Shown: positions 9,496-19,711 of the stretch, piece after piece | Numbering within the stretch: position 1 is the first letter of the stretch | How the letters are laid out: each line of letters begins with the position of its first letter | NCBI RefSeq assembly: GCF_009856605.1 | Contig: NZ_CP047242.1 | Span: 2,548,001 to 2,612,000, forward strand | Length of the DNA: 64,000 nt | Reading direction: 5' to 3' | Origin: Trichormus variabilis 0441 | Lineage (GTDB): Bacteria; Cyanobacteriota; Cyanobacteriia; Cyanobacteriales; Nostocaceae | Notes under the pieces: model-generated | Databases searched by the model: none | Seen by the model: the letters and a program-made list of their open reading frames with translations, nothing else | Told to the model about the DNA's origin: nothing | Program-made: the position numbers and the translations under genes

Positions 9496-11148
9496 TCATC
9501 TCTTAACAAATGTATAGTTACCATTACCTTGTGTACAAACTAAAGAAAAACCAGCATTGACTAATTTATTAATGGACTGCTTAATTCTTAGTTTGTAACT
9601 ACTATCTAAGGGGTTAAAATATTCGTCGTATTCAACGCAAATAATTTTAATATCAAGCTCATCTTCAATTATTGAATTAATGACTTTATACTCAGCACCT
9701 TCAATATCTAATTTTAGTAGGTCAATTTTTTTGTGGTTATGCTCCTGCATAATTGTACTTAGCCTTTTGACCTTGGCTTCAAAATATTTTGATGTTCTCT
9801 GTAAATTGAGAAGAGAATGAGAAACATGATCAGAATTTTTTGGTGCATAGAATTTCAAAACATCATCCTTATCCCACACACCCACTTCATTGAAATGATA
9901 TTTAGTATTATTAATGGTTACTTTTTTTACGTATTGGATTGCTCGTGGGGTCGGATCAAATCCCAGTATATTGCAACCAACTTTATCAATTAGAGACAGA
10001 TCAAATGATATATCTTCTCCGCAACCTACGCAGTAAACAATAGAGCCTGAATCAAGTAAATTTTTCGGAATAACCCAACCGCCATATTTTGTGCCTAATT
10101 CAACTAAGTCATTGCGAGGAAAAATCTTTGTGAAAGTTATATTATCCCTACCAAGCGCCCTACAAATAAAATTAGAACTCTTTTTGATTCCTTTTAATAT
10201 CAATTGCTTCAAAAACATAAATATTAAATAATAAACTCCTAAAATATCAGAATAAATATTTTTTATTTTTGTGTTAATCCTATTTATTAAAGGCGGACAG
10301 TATAAGGTTCTTTGGGTAAAATGATCAGATTCAATATCTTGAACTATAAATGGTGGATGCTTTAAAGGGAAATAAATTTCTTCAGTAGGTATTTTAGAAA
10401 AAATACTTACATCTTTTTTTGTATTTGTTGCCTCTCTAGCAAATCCGATATTAGATATTAAATTGATATTAGATAAAATACTCAGATGGTTTTGTGTCCA
10501 ACAAGAAAATGTCCAACGATATGCCCAGCTATTTGTTTTATCATCATAAGTATCTTGGAAAATTTTAGTCCAATATTTAACAGCAATCTCATCTTTAAGA
10601 ATATCTTTTAACCAGCCATTCTCTTTGATTAAAGGCCACAACTGCATATCATAGTCGAAATTTTGCCAAGCACGTCTCCAGCTTGCCCATCCCCAACAAT
10701 GATTATATCGAGAGAAGTAGTAACTATAATGTGTTCTTTTGTGGCCAAACTGTACATTTTGTCCAGAAATAACCGCAATTCTATTATCTTCTCTATAACG
10801 CTCTAAAAGCTCCTCACAAAACTGAAAAAAACTTAGATTAGGAAGACAATCATCTTCCAAAATAATTGATTCTTCAACTGTATCAAAAACCCAATCTAGT
10901 CCACTCGAAACTCTTTTTTTACACCCCAAATTAACATCAGAATAATTTTTCAAAACCTCACACTCCCAATCCACGCCATTAATAATAGCTCTTGCAGCAG
11001 CACATTTTTCTTTTTCGCCAGGGCGATCGCTACGTGGCCCATCTGCGACAACCAAAAGCTTAGGAGGTTTAGCTTGACGGATAGCTTGAAATACCTTTTC
11101 TGTTGTATCAGGGCGATTAAATATTAAAAAAGTTACTGGTGTTTTCAT
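9496..11148 (-). CDS. Fusion: glycosyltransferase domain + FkbM-type methyltransferase
   Basis: The protein has 550 residues in two parts. Residues 1 to about 300 begin TPVTFLIFNRPDTTEKVFQAI and contain ESIILEDDCLPNLSFFQF and HCWGWASWRRAW, the signature of a GT-A family often found in polysaccharide clusters. After a hydrophobic or amphipathic linker (about 295-320), residues 340-550 form an FkbM methyltransferase: YCVGCGEDISFDLSLI for SAM binding and IDLLKLDIEGAEYKVI, the most conserved block. The fusion suggests sugar addition followed by O-methylation in one polypeptide. It starts 1 bp beyond the stop of another FkbM gene, so the pair is surely co-transcribed. Confidence 0.8.
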   Translation of the reverse strand: MKTPVTFLIFNRPDTTEKVFQAIRQAKPPKLLVVADGPRSDRPGEKEKCAAARAIINGVDWECEVLKNYSDVNLGCKKRVSSGLDWVFDTVEESIILEDDCLPNLSFFQFCEELLERYREDNRIAVISGQNVQFGHKRTHYSYYFSRYNHCWGWASWRRAWQNFDYDMQLWPLIKENGWLKDILKDEIAVKYWTKIFQDTYDDKTNSWAYRWTFSCWTQNHLSILSNINLISNIGFAREATNTKKDVSIFSKIPTEEIYFPLKHPPFIVQDIESDHFTQRTLYCPPLINRINTKIKNIYSDILGVYYLIFMFLKQLILKGIKKSSNFICRALGRDNITFTKIFPRNDLVELGTKYGGWVIPKNLLDSGSIVYCVGCGEDISFDLSLIDKVGCNILGFDPTPRAIQYVKKVTINNTKYHFNEVGVWDKDDVLKFYAPKNSDHVSHSLLNLQRTSKYFEAKVKRLSTIMQEHNHKKIDLLKLDIEGAEYKVINSIIEDELDIKIICVEYDEYFNPLDSSYKLRIKQSINKLVNAGFSLVCTQGNGNYTFVKR

Positions 11149-11149
11149 A

Positions 11150-11854
11150 CTACTGTATTTTATTAGCAGATTTTAATCTATAAAGATAATCATGATGAGA
11201 AAGCTGATCTATCAGATCATAATTAAAACTTAAATATAAATTTATTTCTTCAAAAAATCTTGCTTCCACAAGAATATATTTAGGTTGATACTTTACTAAA
11301 TTTATACCTTTTAATACATCTAACTCATATCCCTCAACATCTAAAGATAAAAAATCTATTTGAGGTAATTCGGCAAATTTATCTAAAATAGATTCAAGTG
11401 TTTTTGCAGGAACTTGAATACCATAACTTTGCTGAATTTTCTGAAGTTCTAAGCCTCTTTGAATATGCTCATATTGACTTTCTTTATTTTTTAGCGAATT
11501 TTCAACTACTGACATAAGGTTTGCATAGTGCATTTGTACAAAACTATCTGGAAAATCAGGCGCAACTAAAGCACAGTTATATACAGATGAATTATTCCTG
11601 ATCCTTTTACATTCTTTATACAAACTAGGAATACCTTCAACTAAAATTCCATGCCAACCCAAAAATTTTTCCAGGTAATAAGTATTGCTTTGTCTATAAC
11701 CATCATTAGCACCAACTTCAATAAAAAAACCATTTCTGAAATTAAGATAATTTTCAAGTTTTTTATCTAAATTATTAAGCCCAGGTTTAGAATATTTAGA
11801 GTTTCCAAAAGATTCATAAATATTTCTGCGTAATTCATATAAATAATCTTTCAT
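11150..11854 (-). CDS. FkbM-type SAM-dependent methyltransferase
   Basis: The protein has 234 residues from the ATG at 11854 (MKDYLYELRRNIYESFG). A longer frame to 12103 would overlap the flippase gene and has no family similarity, so I reject it. The motifs are GFFIEVGANDGYRQSN (SAM site, about 45-60) and IDFLSLDVEGYELDVLKG (about 175-192). FkbM enzymes usually methylate hydroxyls of sugars or natural products. It is the second FkbM domain in this cluster and is directly upstream of the GT-FkbM fusion, so the polysaccharide may carry two methylations. Confidence 0.8.
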   Translation of the reverse strand: MKDYLYELRRNIYESFGNSKYSKPGLNNLDKKLENYLNFRNGFFIEVGANDGYRQSNTYYLEKFLGWHGILVEGIPSLYKECKRIRNNSSVYNCALVAPDFPDSFVQMHYANLMSVVENSLKNKESQYEHIQRGLELQKIQQSYGIQVPAKTLESILDKFAELPQIDFLSLDVEGYELDVLKGINLVKYQPKYILVEARFFEEINLYLSFNYDLIDQLSHHDYLYRLKSANKIQ

Positions 11855-11874
11855 GAGATTAAACGATGTAATAA

Positions 11875-13197
11875 CTATAAAAATAATAAAATTGATTGAA
11901 ATTGAAGCCAGAAAATTTTGTGGCTTTTTGAGTGAAAAAGATTGGCTAGAAATGCGGCAATTACATAAGAAATTACAGTTGCGATCGCAGCACCAACTCC
12001 AGCATAGTGAGGAATTAACAATAGGTTTAACAAAATATTGGTAATTGCACCAATTAGTGTTCTGCGTAAAGAAAGGTGAGTTAAACCTTCTGCAACAAAC
12101 CAAGAGGATGTAGCAACCCCCATAAATACAAACAAAGAAGCCCAGACATGAATTGCTAATACTGCTCCTGCTGCGGTATAGCCATTACCAAATAATAAGG
12201 TAACTATTGTTTCAGACATAAATGATATTGGTAAAGCAATTACAATTGAAATCAATACCAACCCTCGGAGTAGTTTTTTTATTCGTTGATAATAAAGTTC
12301 TTCACTTACTTCTTTAGCTGCAAAAATCGAAGGAGTAACTGAAGAAGCGATCGCCATTGGTATAAAGTACCAAACTTCGGAAATACGGGTTGCTGCTGAA
12401 TAAAGACCTACGGCACTAGCATCAACCATTTCCCCCAACATAATCTGGTCGATTTTCATATAAATCATGATGCTTAAACCAGATAACATCAAAGGCCAGC
12501 TTTCCTTAAGAAAAGTCTTAGCAAGCGGAAGATTCCAACGCCATAACCATAGTGAATAACCTTTAGCTTTGTAAACGAGTATTAAACCTGCTGCACCCAA
12601 TCCAATTTCTGCTAATCCAGCCCAAGCAAAGGCAAGTAATGGTGCCTGCATTTTAATCAAAGTAACTTTTAAGAGTACAATGATAATAAATGCGGTGTTT
12701 TTAGCAACTACAGTATATTTAGACTGCACTTGAGACTGAAACCAAATGTCAATCGTGTCAAAAGCAGAAAATATCCCTGCCGTTGCTAAAATTGCTACTA
12801 TCCCAATAGTCAACTGGTCATTTTGACGCAATACAAAAATAGAGCTAACTGTTAACAATACGCATCCTATTCCACCAGCTAACTTGAGCAAAAAAGCTGT
12901 CCCTAAAATTTGGTATCTAGCTTCAGGTTCACGCACAATAGAACGTATGACCAAGTTATCTAGCCCTAGAGTTGTCAAAGGATTGAATAGTGCTACGAAA
13001 GCAGTGGCATAGTTAAAAAGACCAAATTGCTGCACTCCTAAATAACGAGCAATCCAAACACCTACAACTAACCCAAAACCCATACGAAGAATGCGATCAA
13101 TGAATAACCAAGCTATATTTTGAATAACCGCTAACTTGTCAGAGCCAAACTTTTGACGAAATGAGAATAAAATCTGAGTTTTATATTTGTCTAGCAT
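11875..13197 (-). CDS. Wzx-type polysaccharide flippase
   Basis: The protein has 440 residues from the ATG at 13197; an in-frame TTG nine bases upstream is an alternative. There are about twelve hydrophobic segments with the NIAWLFIDRILRMGFGLVVGVWIARYLG-type N-terminus (the RYLG/FG pattern is shared by the MOP superfamily) and the conserved central MIYMKIDQIMLGEM. Such proteins flip lipid-linked repeat units across the inner membrane. Its neighbours (Wzy-like, Wzc, glycosyltransferases) match a Wzx/Wzy pathway. It is the first gene of the run ending at 4907; 394 bp separate it from the kinase gene. Confidence 0.88.
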   Translation of the reverse strand: MLDKYKTQILFSFRQKFGSDKLAVIQNIAWLFIDRILRMGFGLVVGVWIARYLGVQQFGLFNYATAFVALFNPLTTLGLDNLVIRSIVREPEARYQILGTAFLLKLAGGIGCVLLTVSSIFVLRQNDQLTIGIVAILATAGIFSAFDTIDIWFQSQVQSKYTVVAKNTAFIIIVLLKVTLIKMQAPLLAFAWAGLAEIGLGAAGLILVYKAKGYSLWLWRWNLPLAKTFLKESWPLMLSGLSIMIYMKIDQIMLGEMVDASAVGLYSAATRISEVWYFIPMAIASSVTPSIFAAKEVSEELYYQRIKKLLRGLVLISIVIALPISFMSETIVTLLFGNGYTAAGAVLAIHVWASLFVFMGVATSSWFVAEGLTHLSLRRTLIGAITNILLNLLLIPHYAGVGAAIATVISYVIAAFLANLFHSKSHKIFWLQFQSILLFL

Positions 13198-13591
13198 TTG
13201 ACTCAAGGTTAAAAAGAGGACTCAATTTAGGTCATGATACCTTGTGTGGAAAAGTATATATTCTTTCCTTACTCAGAAAACAAGTCAAAATCAAGGCATC
13301 GCTATTATTTACATCAGTGTCAGAAGGCAGATATAAGCAACCTTAAACCATGGGATTTATTAAAAGTTTAATTATGTAAACTTAGCCTTTTCTTGGAGGA
13401 TAAAATTCAATGGAGTTAATAAATTTGTAAGATGTTTTGCTACATTCAGCACGGAATATTTAGCATATTTGCTATGAGTCTATTCAATCTCTGAATTGAA
13501 TTTATTAACTTTATATTGCGCCTATAACTTTAAACAAGCTAAATCTTTAATGCCTCAGAAAAAACACTAGTTTACCTAAATTATTCACTGC
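13198..13591 (-). other. Intergenic region between wzx-like and wzc-like genes
   Basis: No gene is visible. The stretch is AT-rich, and a promoter for the minus-strand glycosyltransferase run is expected here. I see no convincing terminator hairpin with a T-run for the kinase gene. Confidence 0.3.
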
Positions 13592-15802
13592 TTAAAGCAG
13601 CCTCAATCCAGTGATTTTACTTAAATTTGACTTAATCCTATCCTTTTTGCCAGAATTATTATCTCCAGTATTTTTATGGGAGTAGTAGTAACCGTAGTCA
13701 TTACTATCAGTAGCTACACAATTCACCACCATTCCCAACACTGACACACGCGAATGCTCAATGAGTGTCTTTGTAGTCTTAGCCGCAGCAGAATTAAGCA
13801 CACCAGGACGTGCAACCAATAACATTCCATCTGCCATTTTGCCTATGATCGAAGCATCCGCCAAAACACTTAAAGGTGGAGTGTCAATAATTACGTAGTC
13901 ATAATCTTCAGCAGCTTGTTGGAGTAACCCATTCATACGTTGTGAGTCTAGTAGAGCCGCAGGGTTAGGCGGTATGGTACCAGAAGTAAGTAATTCTAGA
14001 TTAATTACCACTTCCTTAGCAGCTTCGGCTAGGGTAGCCTGACCCACTAAAACATTGCTTAAACCCATCAAGTTAGGCTGTTGCCACATTTCATGTTGAC
14101 GAGGGCGACGCATATCTGCATCAATCAATAATACTCGTCTTCCCATTTGGGCAGTCGCTACCGCCAAATTAGCAGCAATAAAAGACTTGCCTTCATTCAT
14201 CACACAACTGCTAACCACAATTACCTTCAGTTTCTTATCAGAAAAGGAGAAGCCCAAATTGATTTGCAGCATTTCAAAGGCTGCATTAACTGAAGAGTAA
14301 GGGTTATTGAGTACGGGTAATTCGGTGATACTCTCACCACGAGCCAGTCTAGCTTTTTGGTCAAAAGCTGGAATTGTACCCAACAAAGGATAATCCAGCA
14401 ACTGTTGAGCTTCTTCTTGTGTCCTCACAGACTTGTCTCCAGCCTCTAGCAACAAAGCTGCACCAATAGCTAAGAAGAAGCCTAAAAATCCCCCTAATGC
14501 CAAATTCAAGACAATCCGAGGAGAAACTGGTGTTTTGGGAAGTAAAGCTTCAGAAACAATCCTGGCATTACCCACATTCTGATTTTCCACCACCTCAACA
14601 TCTTGCAATCGTTTTAGCATTTGTTCATAGGTTGTTTGGGCAATCTGTAGCTGTCGTTGTAACTGTAGTTGTTGTTGTTCCAACTTGGGTAAGACTCTCA
14701 GACGTGCTTGATAAAGTACAAATGCCTTCATCAACACACCAACTTGATTTTCTAATCCCAATCGTTCAACTTCCACCTGCACTAAATTAGCGGTTAGAGT
14801 CTGTTTGAGTTCCCCTATTTGTAAATCTTGCTCTGGAATCGGCTGCCAACTACCTAAAGTTTTGCTCACTCTTCCTTCTAGCTGCTCTTTGAGAGCTTGT
14901 TCTTTATTTAATAAATTAGCAATAACCGGGTGTTCCTCAGTAAATCGTGACCTCTCCACAGCTAACTGGTCTTGAACCTTTTGGTATTCTGATAGCACTT
15001 GTTGTACTGCATTGGATTGGCTTAAGCTGCTCAGTGCCATAGCTTGCTTTGTGTTCAATGCTAATTGATTTTGCAAAGCACCAGAACGAGTTCTAGCATC
15101 AACTAACTGTGCGCGCAGTTGAGTCACTTGGCCGGATAAATCATTCAGCCTTTTGACTCCTTGTATAGCTTCTTCTTGTAGGGAAACAACCTCGTATTTT
15201 TCTTTGAATCGACGTAGTGCTGCTTCTGCTTCTGTGACTTTCGCCTCGACTAGAGGTAATTGCTTGCTTAAAAATTCCCTTGCGGCTGTAGCTTCAGAAC
15301 GATTATTGCGAACATTGTTCTCCAGATAAGTGTTCATCAATCTATTAATAATCGCTGTTGCTTCTTCAGGATTAGCACTACGATAGGTAAGTTGTAAGAT
15401 ATCAGTTCCTCGGACACTTTTTATTTTTAAGCTTCGTAGGAAATCATCTATTTCTAAAGGTTGTCCTTGTTCATCTTTAAGCTGCGACTCAGCAATGGTT
15501 TTTTGAATTATGGGGTTTGAGCGAATAATTTCTGCCTCAGTTTCCAAAGGGTTAGAAAGATTGGTCACCCCACTAAGTTGTCCCAATTGCTCACTTACAC
15601 CTGTTAGGGAAGAAACGCCACTTTGCTTATTAAAGAGGAGTTTACCCTCTGCTTCATAGATTGGTTTTTGACTAAAAGTAAGCAACCCTGTGACTCCAAA
15701 CACCGATCCCATAATCGTGGCTATCAGTAACCAACGTCTTTTTGCAATCAGCCAATACTGTTGGAAGTTAATCAGGTCTTGATCGTCTTGATGGGAAGGC
15801 AT
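13592..15802 (-). CDS. Wzc-type chain-length regulator and BY-kinase
   Basis: The protein has 736 residues. A Wzz domain with a first membrane segment near 27-47 is followed by a long coiled-coil stretch (about 180-430), the GNVR region with the second membrane segment (about 445-465) and a C-terminal tyrosine kinase domain. The kinase has a Walker A (SSCVMNEGKSFIAANLA, near 535), a Walker A' (VLLIDADMRRPRQ) and a Walker B (YVIIDTPPLSVLAD). The tail has the YGYYY cluster typical of autophosphorylation. Unusually the Walker A begins SSCVMNEGKS where most relatives have SSxPGEGKS. The protein controls polymer length and export. It is divergent from the initiating transferase across 1.5 kb. Confidence 0.92.
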   Translation of the reverse strand: MPSHQDDQDLINFQQYWLIAKRRWLLIATIMGSVFGVTGLLTFSQKPIYEAEGKLLFNKQSGVSSLTGVSEQLGQLSGVTNLSNPLETEAEIIRSNPIIQKTIAESQLKDEQGQPLEIDDFLRSLKIKSVRGTDILQLTYRSANPEEATAIINRLMNTYLENNVRNNRSEATAAREFLSKQLPLVEAKVTEAEAALRRFKEKYEVVSLQEEAIQGVKRLNDLSGQVTQLRAQLVDARTRSGALQNQLALNTKQAMALSSLSQSNAVQQVLSEYQKVQDQLAVERSRFTEEHPVIANLLNKEQALKEQLEGRVSKTLGSWQPIPEQDLQIGELKQTLTANLVQVEVERLGLENQVGVLMKAFVLYQARLRVLPKLEQQQLQLQRQLQIAQTTYEQMLKRLQDVEVVENQNVGNARIVSEALLPKTPVSPRIVLNLALGGFLGFFLAIGAALLLEAGDKSVRTQEEAQQLLDYPLLGTIPAFDQKARLARGESITELPVLNNPYSSVNAAFEMLQINLGFSFSDKKLKVIVVSSCVMNEGKSFIAANLAVATAQMGRRVLLIDADMRRPRQHEMWQQPNLMGLSNVLVGQATLAEAAKEVVINLELLTSGTIPPNPAALLDSQRMNGLLQQAAEDYDYVIIDTPPLSVLADASIIGKMADGMLLVARPGVLNSAAAKTTKTLIEHSRVSVLGMVVNCVATDSNDYGYYYSHKNTGDNNSGKKDRIKSNLSKITGLRLL

Positions 15803-17294
15803 AGTTCAGATAATACCCTAAAGATTGACACTACTAAAAATTAGTTATTTCATTTATATTGATGTAGAGCAGTAATGCAGATGAACATAGGAAATATTCA
15901 ACAGTTATCAGTTATAGAATTTCTAAATAAAGCGATTTGCAGTTGAGTCAAATACAGACCTAACCCCCAGCCTCTTCCCTACAAGGGAAGGGGAGTAAGA
16001 ATCAAAGCCTCTCTCCTTGTAGGAGAAAGGTACTCTATGAGAAGAATTCAGAGTGTATTGCATACAAAGGAGAATCGCTATATTTTTGGAAATCCACGTA
16101 GGTCAGTACCTATCACAATAGGGGTATTGTAGGCATTGTTCACTCTAAAATTAGGGTTCGAGTGTACGGGCTTTTTTCAAGCATTATGCCAGGTTTCTCT
16201 ATTGATTAAAGCTGTGAAACTGTAATCACTGTTCGCTGATTTAATTTCCTTAATAACTGCTACTGACTGGATGCAACCTGATTTAAATAATCAATAAAGA
16301 TTTAATAAAAGATTATCAAGCTTTTTCCCCAGAATAGCCTACGTATTTTCACTGTTCTTTTTTCTGAGTCAATATCTATTTATCTGGTAAGTCAAAAAAG
16401 CAGTTTGTTTTGTCACACAGTTCAATGTAGCATCTTGATATCTGTTGGTATACGTTAGTTAAAGCATGATAAATCTCACTTTTGCCGAATTTTTACGTTT
16501 TTATGTTGTTTTGCTTGCTTACTGTGCCAAATACTAAGTTATATTTATTTTCTTATGGAAAATTTTAGCGATCGCGTAAGGCGCACATAACAGCAGAGTT
16601 TCGGTCACTGTATTGACAACAATACCCATTCGAGGAATATATGCTGTCAGTAATTGGCTAACTCTTTTACTAGCCTTTTATAAAGCGCTTCAATATATTC
16701 TAACTATCATTACAAAAGTTTTTGTCTATCGAATTTACATAGATTTTGTGTAAATTCGCTTTTATCTTGTGACTAACTCCACAGACGATAATTTTAAATG
16801 TAAGGTAGGCAACATCTAGGCATTGTGCTTAGATGACAGTCATTACACAACACAAGCTTATTTCAAAAACCAGATATTGTATATCTGTTATTTAAAAAAT
16901 TGCAAATTTACAAAAATGAAAATTACTTGACATTAGAAATAGGGCAGTTTCGTATCTTTTTATTAAGTATTTTTTTTATAAATCTATTAAATATAAGTAC
17001 CATTTTACGTAATATCCACATGGTTATATCACCATAAACAGGATTAAAAATAAATGGTTAGTAAATTACTCTCAAACACTCGTCTTTTTTTTTGAGTGAC
17101 CATACGTTGCTTTTGTTATTGGGTATTAGGATTGCGCTTCTTAACATCAATGCTGAATATATTTTGTTGTGACAGATTTGCAAATATTTGAGATTTTTGC
17201 ATCTACCGCTCAGAGTTCCAGAGTAATTACTTTTTATATCTCATCTTGTCAGTATCTTTTCTGTAATCTTGGAAATTTTTAGTAGCCGACATAC
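15803..17294. promoter_or_regulatory. 1.5-kb divergent intergenic region of the polysaccharide locus
   Basis: No open frame with coding character is seen here. The region must hold the promoters of the kinase (minus) and of the initiating transferase (plus). It contains a pair of small palindromes (CTTCCCTACAAGGGAAG near 15975 and TCTCCTTGTAGGAGA near 16013), one HIP1 site (16568) and a T9 run inside a CACTC...GAGTG hairpin near 17078-17100. Much of 16850-17290 is AT-rich. I could not identify an NtcA box (GTA-N8-TAC) with a matching -10. Confidence 0.4.
15961..16035. repeat. Double palindromic repeat (CCTACAAGG / CCTTGTAGG)
   Basis: Two adjacent hairpins, CTTCCCT-ACA-AGGGAAG and TCTCC-TTGTA-GGAGA, lie in a C/T- and G/A-biased stretch with CCCCAGCCTC and CTCTCTCC words. 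The look is that of a dispersed intergenic repeat rather than an operator. Confidence 0.45.
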
Positions 17295-18704
17295 ATGGTT
17301 ATTAGTATTATTGCTGGAAAAAAAATCAGCAATTCACATCAGACACGTAACATCCTCTGTGTATTGCTGCTGATAGGGGATATTTTGGGTTTGGTGTTGA
17401 GTTATTCCATCTGTTTATGGTTGCGATTGGGTAACAATCTGCATGGTTTTGACCCGTTAATTTATATCTTTTTCTTTCTAGTTCTCACAGGTTTGTATTT
17501 AGCAGATACCTACCATCCAGATAGGCAAATAGCAGGTTTACGCGCCCCATCCCGCATTCTGATTAGTAATTTTGTAGTTGGCGCTATTATTGCAGCACTC
17601 ATTTACCTTACCAGTGCTTGGGGAACAGACTTGCTTTTGAAACGGGGAGTTTGGCTTCCTAGCTTAGGGCTATTTACTATCTGGGCTGTGGGATTAAGAA
17701 TAGGGGCAGCAAACTGGGCAAAAGCCCAAGCTCAACACAGCCGTTGGTTAATTTTGGGCGCAGGTAAAAAAGCCATCCTCTTCGGCAAAACTTTTCTCGA
17801 ACGTAGTTCGTTGGGGCGCTTGATTTTTCTCTCCACCGGAGAGCAGAACAGCAATGAGTTAACAGAAAATCATCAAGTTTCTGTAGGGAGTCTTAATGAC
17901 TTACCTCAATGGAGCCAACAACATTGGTCAGGGGTAGTAGTGACGACTCCAACAGAGTTATCTGACGTACAAATGCAACAACTGATGCAGTTGCGTTTAT
18001 CTGGTGTCTCCATCTACGGTCTTCCCGATGTTTGTGAAACCTTGTGGTATAAACTTCCCTCGTCTCTGCTTCAGGATAATTGGCTGGCTTTTGGTAATGG
18101 TTTTAATTTAACTGCTGACAGCATTAGTCAAAAGCTCAAGCGCTCAGTAGATATTATACTGACGTGCTGTTTATGTGCATTTTTATCTCCATTGATGTTG
18201 TTGGCAGCTTTAGCAATTAAGTTAGATAGCCCTGGCCCTGTGTTCTACTCTCAAATACGGACTGGACTAGAAGGTAAGCCTTTTAAAGTTTACAAATTTC
18301 GCTCCATGTATCAAGATGCCGAAAAACGTGGGGCGCAGTGGGCAGATGAACGAGACCCGCGAATTACCAGGGTAGGGCGTTGGTTACGCCTAACTAGAAT
18401 TGATGAATTACCGCAGATATTAAACGTTATCTGGGGAGAAATGAGCCTCATTGGCCCTCGCCCAGAACGACCAGAATTTGATGTCAAACTGCGTCAAGAA
18501 ATTCCCTATTATGATTTGCGTTATGTGGTCAAACCCGGTATTACAGGCTGGGCGCAGGTCATGTATCCCTACGGTGCATCAATAGAAGATGCTTACGAAA
18601 AGCTAGCTTATGACCTCTACTACATCAAGAATTACTCCCTAGCTTTAGATTTAGCGATCGCTCTTAAAACTATTCGAGTAGTATTACTAGGTAAAGGTAG
18701 ATGA
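17295..18704 (+). CDS. Exopolysaccharide polyprenyl-phosphate sugar phosphotransferase (WbaP/CpsE-like)
   Basis: The protein has 469 residues. Four or five N-terminal membrane segments (about 20-130) precede a Rossmann-like middle part ([17 protein letters not shown]). From about 275 comes the bacterial sugar-transferase domain: KRSVDII, a membrane helix, [46 protein letters not shown] and the [12 protein letters not shown] block. It transfers sugar-1-phosphate to undecaprenyl-phosphate and so starts repeat-unit synthesis. The 4-bp overlap with galE implies coupling and hints at galactose or a UDP-hexose as substrate, which is inference. Confidence 0.9.
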   Translation: MVISIIAGKKISNSHQTRNILCVLLLIGDILGLVLSYSICLWLRLGNNLHGFDPLIYIFFFLVLTGLYLADTYHPDRQIAGLRAPSRILISNFVVGAIIAALIYLTSAWGTDLLLKRGVWLPSLGLFTIWAVGLRIGAANWAKAQAQHSRWLILGAGKKAILFGKTFLERSSLGRLIFLSTGEQNSNELTENHQVSVGSLNDLPQWSQQHWSGVVVTTPTELSDVQMQQLMQLRLSGVSIYGLPDVCETLWYKLPSSLLQDNWLAFGNGFNLTADSISQKLKRSVDIILTCCLCAFLSPLMLLAALAIKLDSPGPVFYSQIRTGLEGKPFKVYKFRSMYQDAEKRGAQWADERDPRITRVGRWLRLTRIDELPQILNVIWGEMSLIGPRPERPEFDVKLRQEIPYYDLRYVVKPGITGWAQVMYPYGASIEDAYEKLAYDLYYIKNYSLALDLAIALKTIRVVLLGKGR

Positions 18705-19711
18705 ATCAAAAAGTTTTAGTTACCGGTGGTGCTGGCTACATTGGTTCTCATGTGGTGCGTCAGCTAGGTGAAGCAGGTTACGATGTTGTTGTGTATGACA
18801 ACTGTTCTACTGGTTTACCCCAAGCCGTACTACATGGTGAGCTAATTATCGGCGATTTAAAAAATTCCGAATGTCTTTCCCAAGTATTTCATCAACATCA
18901 ATTTGCGGCAGTTTTACACTTCGCGGCTAGTCTGAGCGTACCAGAATCTGTTGCCCGTCCCCTGGACTACTACGCTAACAACACACGCAACACCCTCAAT
19001 TTACTTCGCTGTTGTCACGAAACTGGTGTTAACCAAATTATCTTTTCCAGCACAGCCGCAGTTTATGGACAACCGGAAACTGCCGTTGTCACCGAATCTA
19101 CACCAACTGAACCGATTAATCCCTATGGACGCTCAAAACTTTCTTGTGAATGGTTGATTCGTGACCACGCCAAGGCTTCTGATCTACGCTATGTCATTCT
19201 ACGTTACTTTAATGTTGCTGGAGCCGAGCCTGGTGGGCGATTGGGACAGATGTCAAAAGACGCATCCCATTTAATTCGTGTCACTTGTGATGCTGCACTT
19301 AAACGCAGACTGGGAGTAAAAATTTTTGGTACAGATTTTCCCACACCAGACGGAACGGCAATTAGAGACTACATTCATGTAGAAGACCTCGCAACAGCAC
19401 ATTTAGACGCTTTAGCTTATTTAGAGCAAGGTAATGCCAGCCAAATCCTTAACTGTGGTTATGGACAGGGCTATAGTGTTCGTCAAGTTATCGAGCGGGT
19501 TAAGGCAATTTCTGGCGTAGATTTTCCGGTGATAGAAGCGGAACGTCGTTCTGGTGATCCGGTTTGTGTGACAGCTTGTAGTGATAAAATCCGTCACGTA
19601 CTAGGATGGCAACCTAAGTATGATGATATGAATCAGATAATTCATAGTACCCTCACCTGGGAAATAAGTAAACAAGAATTGTTCCTCAATTCATTAGCTG
19701 GAGTTGCATAA
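18701..19711 (+). CDS. galE: UDP-glucose 4-epimerase
   Basis: The protein has 336 residues, the usual length. It shows the NAD-binding VTGGAGYIGSHVVRQL, the catalytic SSTAAVYG serine region, the YGRSK Tyr-x3-Lys pair near 147-151, the RYFNVAGAEP block and an FPTPDGTAIRDYIHVEDLA substrate loop. It interconverts UDP-glucose and UDP-galactose in the cytoplasm. It is coupled by an ATGA overlap to the initiating sugar transferase and so probably supplies its donor. The family call is firm; related 4-epimerases acting on UDP-GlcNAc cannot be excluded. Confidence 0.92.
   Translation: MNQKVLVTGGAGYIGSHVVRQLGEAGYDVVVYDNCSTGLPQAVLHGELIIGDLKNSECLSQVFHQHQFAAVLHFAASLSVPESVARPLDYYANNTRNTLNLLRCCHETGVNQIIFSSTAAVYGQPETAVVTESTPTEPINPYGRSKLSCEWLIRDHAKASDLRYVILRYFNVAGAEPGGRLGQMSKDASHLIRVTCDAALKRRLGVKIFGTDFPTPDGTAIRDYIHVEDLATAHLDALAYLEQGNASQILNCGYGQGYSVRQVIERVKAISGVDFPVIEAERRSGDPVCVTACSDKIRHVLGWQPKYDDMNQIIHSTLTWEISKQELFLNSLAGVA

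Noticed and set aside
11855..12103. Longer start of the FkbM methyltransferase inside the flippase gene
   Set aside because: The extra residues lie in a frame overlapping the well-supported flippase gene and show no family similarity; the ATG at 11854 gives the normal start.
4907..19711. Heterocyst envelope polysaccharide (HEP) island
   Set aside because: The gene types are those of any Wzx/Wzy exopolysaccharide locus, and I saw no heterocyst-specific marker gene.
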